Source of the DNA: Bdellovibrionales bacterium | GTDB lineage: Bacteria > Bdellovibrionota > Bdellovibrionia > Bdellovibrionales > UBA1609 | NCBI GenBank assembly: GCA_026713205.1 | Contig: JAPOOY010000078.1 | Coordinates: 1-5,605 of the forward strand | Direction: 5' to 3' | DNA: 5,605 nt | Part shown: one piece after another, positions 1 to 3,696 of the stretch | Layout of the letters: every line of letters begins with the position of its first letter | Numbering within the stretch: the first letter of the stretch is position 1 | Notes under the pieces: generated by a model | Seen by the model: only the letters and a program-made list of their open reading frames with translations | Databases searched by the model: none | Told to the model about the DNA's origin: nothing | Program-made: the position numbers and the translations under genes

Positions 1-75
1 CCAAAAGTTCAGACATAAATTTTGCTTTAGTGCGACTGACAGTCGCTACTGTGTCAAAGCCGAACTCACTTTTGG
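1..75 (+). repeat. Short palindromic repeat, copy A
   Basis: Positions 4-68 align without gaps to the reverse complement of 3568-3632, with 44 of 65 identities by my hand count. Identity is highest at the two ends: TTCAGA on the left, and CTGTGTCAAA followed by GAACTCA on the right. Most differences outside the middle are transitions. The element is itself an imperfect palindrome: CCAAAAG (1-7) matches CTTTTGG (69-75), and AGTTC (6-10) matches GAACT (62-66). The centre forms a hairpin (29-50). It may extend left of the window. It resembles REP-like or MITE-like repeats in build, but I do not recognise the family. Confidence 0.55.
29..50. repeat. Central hairpin of repeat copy A
   Basis: GCGACTG (32-38) and CAGTCGC (40-46) are perfect reverse complements around one base (A39). 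In practice this is a 6-bp stem with a GAC loop. AGT (29-31) can pair with ACT (48-50) past a bulged T47, lengthening the stem. Copy B is GC-rich at the same place but does not keep this hairpin. Confidence 0.5.
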
Positions 76-117
76 ACCCTTTAAGCTTATGAAGGGAATT
101 ATATATTCTTTCATCCT

Positions 118-144
118 GTCAAGAAGTCCCCCAGACTTCCTGAC
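118..144. repeat. Stable hairpin, possible terminator or structured RNA
   Basis: GTCA (118-121) pairs with TGAC (141-144), and GAAGTC (123-128) pairs with GACTTC (134-139). One A-C mismatch (122/140) separates the two helices and the loop is CCCCA (129-133). Ten base pairs with a short loop are unlikely to be chance, but no T run follows on either strand, so it is not a typical intrinsic terminator. It may belong to the end of an upstream unit or to the repeat region next to it. Confidence 0.4.
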
Positions 145-152
145 CCACAAAA

Positions 153-253
153 TTCAAACACGATCGTATAGTTCCTTGGTTAAATGTTATATTCTTTCCT
201 TTTTTTATTAAGGTGAAGGCTTAATTCATGAACTTTCCAACACGATCAGTATA
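153..253 (+). repeat. Direct repeat pair TTC(A/C)AACACGATC(A)GTATA
   Basis: Positions 153-170 and 235-253 read the same except for one substitution (A/C at the fourth base) and one inserted A before GTATA. They are 82 bases apart, close to eight helical turns. Both lie upstream of the lipoprotein genes and both end in a TATA-like stretch. Two spaced copies of a site are what an operator for a DNA-binding regulator, or duplicated promoter elements, would look like. No regulator gene is in the window. Confidence 0.35.
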
Positions 254-376
254 AAAACACCTTTTCAAAACATATTTTTTCAGATCAATACAGAAACCTG
301 AATTCAATAAAATCAAGTGAGTCGTATTCATTCGCTTGTTTTTAACAGAATTTCATTTTTAATTCAAAAGAAGAAA

Positions 377-399
377 AGGGTTTTTCTTTAAAAAACCCT
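377..399. terminator. AT-rich 9-bp hairpin, possible minus-strand terminator
   Basis: AGGGTTTTT (377-385) and AAAAACCCT (391-399) are perfect reverse complements around a CTTTA loop. Reading the + strand there is no T run directly after the stem. Reading the - strand the stem is followed by TTTCTTCTTTT, so it fits better as an intrinsic terminator for leftward transcription. In the + direction it would sit in the leader of the lipoprotein operon if transcription starts further upstream, and could act as a leader hairpin there. Confidence 0.35.
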
Positions 400-462
400 G
401 AAATTTTAGGAAATTTTCCATTTTTTAAACGCTGGACCAAAGGGTGGATTCAGCTCGTTCTA

Positions 463-491
463 TTCCAATATGTGTCAAATTGGGAGATAAT
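463..491 (+). promoter_or_regulatory. Weak candidate sigma-70 promoter for the lipoprotein operon
   Basis: GATAAT (486-491) differs from TATAAT at one base, and TTCCAA (463-468) is a poor -35 with a 17-base spacer. Transcription would start near 498, leaving a leader of roughly 29 bases before the ATG at 527. The -35 matches only about half the consensus, so this is a guess from position and the -10 box. Confidence 0.22.
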
Positions 492-513
492 GATTTTACC
501 CCAGATTCTAAAT

Positions 514-518
514 GGTGG
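514..518 (+). promoter_or_regulatory. Ribosome binding site GGTGG that decides the first lipoprotein start
   Basis: GGTGG lies 8 bases before ATG 527. It overlaps the alternative start ATG 512, which has no purine-rich site at a usable distance. This favours 527 as the real start. Confidence 0.45.
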
Positions 519-526
519 CAGATATT

Positions 527-1408
527 ATGCGTTGTTTATTGTGTGCTTTGTATTTTGTTTTGGCGATTGTTTTCAGCGCTTGCGTGGAATCTCCTGTTCC
601 TCCATCCTCTCCTGATCCGATTCGCCCTCCTTCTGTTTACGAAGATATTAAAAAACAGGATCAAAATCGCTCTGCTGTTCTAAATGAATCAAAGGAGATT
701 TACAAGGGATCTCCGCTTTGCTCCAGTGAAAAGGTCTGTCATCGTATGTGTGGTGAGATATTTGATTCAACGGTTCAGGAAGATTGCACAACTCTCCCTC
801 TGGCTCAGGTGAGGCGGCTAAATAAAATTTATGGAAATTTGAAAAACAATGATATGGATCAATTAAGGGTAACTCGCCTTTCTGATTTGAAGGTTTTTTT
901 AAATGTAAGTCCCATGCCATTGGAAAGGCATTTTGTCAAAATGGGAGCTGATAGCGCAAAAAATTTAGCTTGGTGGATTGCCACCGATTGGGATGCGGCC
1001 CGTGTTTTTTATGAAGAGGATGAAGGGTTCTTTCTGTTAGAGGCGCTCTTTAAGGAAATTAAATTCACTGTTGTATCCGCTTTACAAACTGATCTGAGAG
1101 AAGGATATTCTTATTATAAAATTGCTTTTGAATATGGCAATGAATATGCTTTAAACTGGATTCACAATTATTTTATTAATTCCTGTGATAATCAAGAGGC
1201 TTGTTTATTAAGCCGGTACTGTCGTTTAAATCAATTTCATTATGAAGAGTTTTCCAGTGAAATTTTGGAATACAGGGGTTTTTCCGAATTTGTAGCTCAT
1301 TATATGAACAAAGCGCCGGAGTGGCGGAATTCTGTTCAGAGTATGAACAACTTAAATGAAGTGTGTTCTCCTTTTTGTGAAAGTCACGCTTCAGGTAACA
1401 AATGTTGA
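527..1408 (+). CDS. Cysteine-rich lipoprotein, paralog 1 of a three-gene array
   Basis: This 293-residue protein is predicted to be a secreted, lipid-anchored protein of unknown function. The signal peptide is short and ends in a lipobox (Phe-Ser-Ala-Cys, acylated Cys19), followed by a Pro/Ser-rich linker to about residue 37. The first cysteine cluster is C65-x5-C71-x3-C75-x11-C87. The W-I-A motif is at 150-152, followed by an F-K-E-I segment at 175-178. A second cluster has C220, C226 and C232 in an A-C-x-L-x-x-Y-C context, and a last one has C280-x3-C284 and C293 as the final residue. Ten cysteines besides Cys19 suggest five disulfides. Val at +2 predicts outer-membrane sorting. I chose ATG 527 over ATG 512 because GGTGG is well placed before it and the signal peptide then matches the lengths of the two paralogs. 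It is the first gene of the operon, 9 bases before the next. The family is not recognised. Confidence 0.85.
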   Translation: MRCLLCALYFVLAIVFSACVESPVPPSSPDPIRPPSVYEDIKKQDQNRSAVLNESKEIYKGSPLCSSEKVCHRMCGEIFDSTVQEDCTTLPLAQVRRLNKIYGNLKNNDMDQLRVTRLSDLKVFLNVSPMPLERHFVKMGADSAKNLAWWIATDWDAARVFYEEDEGFFLLEALFKEIKFTVVSALQTDLREGYSYYKIAFEYGNEYALNWIHNYFINSCDNQEACLLSRYCRLNQFHYEEFSSEILEYRGFSEFVAHYMNKAPEWRNSVQSMNNLNEVCSPFCESHASGNKC

Positions 1409-1417
1409 GATAATGAT

Positions 1418-2542
1418 ATGAAATGGAGATTATTATTTTGTGTTTTCCTTTTTGTTTGTACAGCTTGTCCTCCCGGCCCTCCTGAACGCCGTAGAGGTGA
1501 CATAAGGGATTTGGATGGAGCCGATGCCCGTCTGCGTGAGCGGGATCGTTTACGAAATCGTTCGGAGGAGTTTATTGACTCTATTTTGGAGAAGCGCGAT
1601 TCCGGCGCCAGTGGCGCTTATAAAGAGTATGATGGGCCGGAATGCGGTGAGAGTGAAAGATGCCGGGAAATTTGTGAGGATTTTAAAGTATCTCAGAAAA
1701 AGTGTTACCAACAGCCGGAATCTTTAGTGAGAGATCTAAAGGATGGATTATATGAATTAATAAGAATTTCTAAACCGGATTCTGTGCGGGTTGGCCCGGC
1801 TCTCTTTCATGGAATGCTGGAGATGGATAAGGATTTGATTGAGGATTTAATTGAAGATGAGATGAGTGAAGGGGATATAAAAAGTTTTCTGGCCTGGATA
1901 GCTATTAATGAGGATATTGCCAGTGTGTTGGACCGGGCGGATCGCCAAAAGACAATTTTGAAAACCGCTTTTAAGGAATTGGGAGAAAAGCAGGAAGATT
2001 CAAGTCAACATGTAAGAACAGGACTGAATGTGGGATTGATTGGATCGGATGAGACTTTTCTTTTTCTGGCTTCTGATGAAGAAAATGTTGAAGCATTTAA
2101 AATGGGCCATGAAGTTTTGAGTTCTGCTTGTTCCAGCCGATCACCACGAACTTGTTATTATAAAAACCCGAACAGCGGTCAATTTTTGTTTTATACCTGT
2201 CCTTCTTTAGATGGCAGTTGCAAGTTGGAAATGTACTGTGCGCGAATGCAGCAAGCCCGAAGTCGTCAAAGAGATCTTAGAGATCTTTATTCCTGCCGAA
2301 CTCCTGAAGATAGCCGCAGAAGTCGTTCCAGCAGAGGCACAGCCTGTTATATTCATGGGAGTGATGTATGGAGCTATTTGTATGAACTAATAAAAGACGA
2401 AGAGATTAGAGATTCAAATTTGGATGATTTTGTCATTAATGTGGATAGGTGTAAAAGTGTTTGCGGCAATACAAACGATATAGTTCGTCAGCGTTCTCTT
2501 ATTAAGGGGCCGGAAAAAGAAAAGTGCGGGATCATTTTGTAG
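1418..2542 (+). CDS. Cysteine-rich lipoprotein, paralog 2 (longest member)
   Basis: This 374-residue predicted lipoprotein has a signal peptide ending Cys-Thr-Ala-Cys with acylated Cys17, then a Pro-rich and Arg/Asp/Glu-rich stalk to about residue 70 that may form a helix. It shares the family cluster C76-x5-C82-x3-C86-x9-C96, the W-I-A motif (160-162) and F-K-E-L (185-188). C261, C268 and C274 match the second cluster of paralog 1, including the S-C-x-L-x-x-Y-C context. C345-x3-C349 plus C370 match its C-terminal cluster. Extra material includes a segment around 235-265 with C238 and C246 and an Arg/Ser-rich stretch at about 280-309. Fourteen cysteines remain after the lipidated one. Pro at +2 predicts outer-membrane sorting. 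It starts 9 bases after paralog 1; the purines overlapping the upstream stop codon (1407-1410) are the only, weak, ribosome binding site, so translation may be coupled. Function unknown. Confidence 0.87.
   Translation: MKWRLLFCVFLFVCTACPPGPPERRRGDIRDLDGADARLRERDRLRNRSEEFIDSILEKRDSGASGAYKEYDGPECGESERCREICEDFKVSQKKCYQQPESLVRDLKDGLYELIRISKPDSVRVGPALFHGMLEMDKDLIEDLIEDEMSEGDIKSFLAWIAINEDIASVLDRADRQKTILKTAFKELGEKQEDSSQHVRTGLNVGLIGSDETFLFLASDEENVEAFKMGHEVLSSACSSRSPRTCYYKNPNSGQFLFYTCPSLDGSCKLEMYCARMQQARSRQRDLRDLYSCRTPEDSRRSRSSRGTACYIHGSDVWSYLYELIKDEEIRDSNLDDFVINVDRCKSVCGNTNDIVRQRSLIKGPEKEKCGIIL
2270..2287 (+). repeat. Tandem 9-bp duplication in paralog 2
   Basis: AGAGATCTT occurs twice head to tail and encodes Arg-Asp-Leu-Arg-Asp-Leu (residues 285-290). 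It lies in the Arg-rich insertion that the other two paralogs lack, and looks like a small in-frame slippage duplication. Confidence 0.6.
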
Positions 2543-2545
2543 AAG

Positions 2546-2551
2546 AGGAGG
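2546..2551 (+). promoter_or_regulatory. Consensus Shine-Dalgarno of the third lipoprotein gene
   Basis: AGGAGG sits 7 bases before ATG 2559, a perfect match to the consensus and the best site in the window. It contrasts with the poor sites of the other genes, so the third product may be translated most efficiently. An ATG directly after it (2552) is out of frame and too close. Confidence 0.8.
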
Positions 2552-2558
2552 ATGAAAA

Positions 2559-3356
2559 ATGTTAAAAAGTCGGATGAGTATTTTCAGTTTTATTTTATTA
2601 TTAGGGTCTTGTGTATGGGATTTGGGTTCACCACGGTTGGATCCGGCATCTATTGTCAGTGAATCCAGCTTAGAGGATTCAGTTCAGAGAGAGCTGGAAG
2701 GTGATCAAAGGGGTCGTCGCTCGGGAAGTTCAAGCGGAAGTTATAAATGCCGGGAAAATAACAGTTGTACAGCTATTTGTGAGGATTTATTTGATGATGA
2801 TGGAGTGGTGGAAAACTGTTTGGACTTAAGTGTCAGCCAGGTGGTGGGAAGAGGAACAAGACGGAACAGAGGATTTGAATATATTTTAGATATTTTTGAT
2901 AAGACAATTACTTATCCGGCCTTAACCAATATTGATGGAAACAGTTTTGGAGCGCTCATGCAATTGTCTGTGGAGCATTGGGTAAATTTAACGGATGATG
3001 TATCAGAACAGGAGGCAAAAGCTCTGTTGGCTTGGATTGCTTCTGATAAAAAAGTGACTGAGGTTGTGCGGGAGCATGGGTCAGACGGGAACTATGCCGG
3101 GTTTAACAGTTATGAAGGGCTGATCCGTTTGATGAAAGAGGTGGGTAATCGTACCGGATGTGATGAGTATGAAGATGCTCTGACAAAACAGTACCTCTCC
3201 GGCCGATTCACTTTTTGTTGTATTGCCTACAGGGAGCGGAACGCTGTAGCTGAACAGAAGATTGTGGCTGATATTAACAAGTTGGCAAGTTGTGAAGACA
3301 CTGGAAATGAATTATCTTGTCCTCCCGATGGCGGTAGTTATTGTCCTGGACTTTGA
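2559..3356 (+). CDS. Cysteine-rich lipoprotein, paralog 3 (shortest member)
   Basis: This 265-residue predicted lipoprotein has a clear lipobox (Leu-Leu-Gly-Ser-Cys, acylated Cys18), then a Ser/Glu/Arg/Gly-rich linker to about residue 62. The family cluster is C64-x5-C70-x3-C74-x12-C87, the motif L-A-W-I-A is at 157-161, and M-K-E-V (192-195) matches the F-K-E segments of the paralogs. The C-terminal third differs: it has C201, adjacent C220-C221, and C245, C254 and C262 in a Gly/Pro-rich tail, and lacks the C-x-L-x-x-Y-C block seen in the other two. Ten cysteines remain after the lipidated one. Val at +2 predicts the outer membrane. It follows paralog 2 by 16 bases with a consensus Shine-Dalgarno and ends the tight cluster. 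An in-frame ATG at residue 6 is possible but less well spaced. Function unknown. Confidence 0.87.
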   Translation: MLKSRMSIFSFILLLGSCVWDLGSPRLDPASIVSESSLEDSVQRELEGDQRGRRSGSSSGSYKCRENNSCTAICEDLFDDDGVVENCLDLSVSQVVGRGTRRNRGFEYILDIFDKTITYPALTNIDGNSFGALMQLSVEHWVNLTDDVSEQEAKALLAWIASDKKVTEVVREHGSDGNYAGFNSYEGLIRLMKEVGNRTGCDEYEDALTKQYLSGRFTFCCIAYRERNAVAEQKIVADINKLASCEDTGNELSCPPDGGSYCPGL

Positions 3357-3514
3357 TTTTTCAAAATATGGTGTGGCATAAACAGACAACCGTTGGAACG
3401 ACGCATCTAATTTCAGAAGAATATAAAAAGCCTATTTCCTTACTTTCCTGTTTTACGGACAATTCAATCTTTGCATATAGAAAAATATTGATGTATACCG
3501 ATTGTGTTTAAATT

Positions 3515-3544
3515 TTGAGTTTTTTAAAAAAGGAAAAATATAGA
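3515..3544 (+). promoter_or_regulatory. Candidate sigma-70 promoter for the nucleotidase gene
   Basis: TTGAGT (3515-3520) and TATAGA (3539-3544) are separated by 18 bases and fit a sigma-70 promoter moderately well. Transcription would begin near 3551, giving a leader of roughly 145 bases that contains nearly the whole palindromic repeat copy B. Another TATAGA (3476-3481) has no good -35. TTGACA at 3579-3584 has no fitting -10 downstream. Confidence 0.35.
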
Positions 3545-3549
3545 ATTTT

Positions 3550-3641
3550 CCTCATGACATAATAAAATGAGTTCAGGTTTGACACAGCGGCGGCGCAAAG
3601 TCATTTTGAGGCAAAACGCATATCTGAAATCTGTCATGAGG
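3550..3641 (-). repeat. Short palindromic repeat, copy B, with 10-bp terminal inverted repeat
   Basis: CCTCATGACA (3550-3559) and TGTCATGAGG (3632-3641) are a perfect 10-bp inverted repeat enclosing 72 bases. The reverse complement of the interior matches copy A at the left window edge over 65 ungapped positions. Nested complementary segments lie inside: AAAATGA (3564-3570) with TCATTTT (3601-3607), or alternatively TTCAG (3572-3576) with CTGAA (3624-3628). The centre is a GC-rich run (CAGCGGCGGCGC). As RNA this would be a structured leader of the nucleotidase gene. It could be a mobile palindromic element or a cis-acting regulatory RNA; the second copy elsewhere favours the former. Confidence 0.55.
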
Positions 3642-3696
3642 GGATTGCTTTAATTTTAATAACAATTCTCAAAGTTTAAATTAAAGAAAAATAGAT

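Larger units (their letters stand above)
1..526. other. AT-rich region upstream of the lipoprotein cluster, no convincing gene
   Basis: This stretch has no frame that looks like a real gene. One + strand frame stays open from base 2 to the TAA at 209-211, but its translation is dominated by Phe, Ser, Tyr and Cys and it has no ribosome binding site, so I do not call it. What can be seen is structural: a palindromic repeat at the left edge, a hairpin at 118-144, a near-identical direct repeat around ACACGATC, and an AT-rich hairpin at 377-399. The strongly AT-rich part from about 180 to 430 should contain the promoter region for the lipoprotein genes, but no sigma-70-like promoter stands out. 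Confidence 0.6.
3357..3696. other. Intergenic region between the lipoprotein cluster and the nucleotidase gene
   Basis: This AT-rich 340-base gap separates the lipoprotein operon from the next gene, so the two are probably transcribed separately. No clear intrinsic terminator follows the third lipoprotein gene; a five-pair AT hairpin at its stop codon is too weak. A 47-codon ATG frame (3368-3511) starts 11 bases after that stop but has no ribosome binding site, and I do not accept it as a gene. The right half holds a candidate promoter, the 12-base palindrome TTTTTTAAAAAA (3520-3531) and the second copy of the palindromic repeat. Confidence 0.6.

Noticed and set aside
2..211. + strand frame open for 69 codons from the left edge
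   Set aside because: The translation is Phe/Ser/Tyr/Cys-rich and crosses a palindromic repeat and a hairpin. The frame has no coding-like composition, so it is probably chance in this AT-rich DNA. It could only be judged with the sequence to the left.
512..526. ATG 512 (or GTG 515) as the start of the first lipoprotein gene
   Set aside because: No Shine-Dalgarno lies at a usable distance, and it adds a Val-Ala-Asp-Ile extension before the basic signal-peptide start. ATG 527 has GGTGG at 8 bases and gives a signal peptide like those of the paralogs. The earlier start cannot be fully excluded.
444..683. GTG-started 79-codon + strand frame overlapping the start of the first lipoprotein gene
   Set aside because: It is a frame shadow of the lipoprotein signal peptide and linker, has no ribosome binding site, and its composition comes from reading T-rich codons out of frame.
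484..1417. GAGATAATGAT present both before the first lipoprotein gene (484-494) and directly before the second (1407-1417)
   Set aside because: It is tempting as a remnant of duplication or a shared leader, but 11-base matches are expected by chance in a window of this size and the flanks do not align.
1661..2788. Shared DNA words TGCCGGGAAA and ATTTGTGAGGATTT in paralogs 2 and 3
   Set aside because: They encode Cys-Arg-Glu and Ile-Cys-Glu-Asp-Phe/Leu within the cysteine cluster. The second is at the homologous place and only confirms paralogy; the first falls on different cysteines of the cluster and is probably coincidence, so there is no sign of recent gene conversion.
3368..3511. 47-codon ATG frame just after the third lipoprotein gene
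   Set aside because: No ribosome binding site, no motif, and it lies in AT-rich intergenic DNA. Its translation is not implausible, but support is too thin for a gene call.
3579..3607. TTGACA at 3579-3584 as a -35 box for the nucleotidase gene
   Set aside because: The matching -10 position reads CATTTT, which is not a promoter. The TTTGACACAG motif is explained by the palindromic repeat shared with the left edge.
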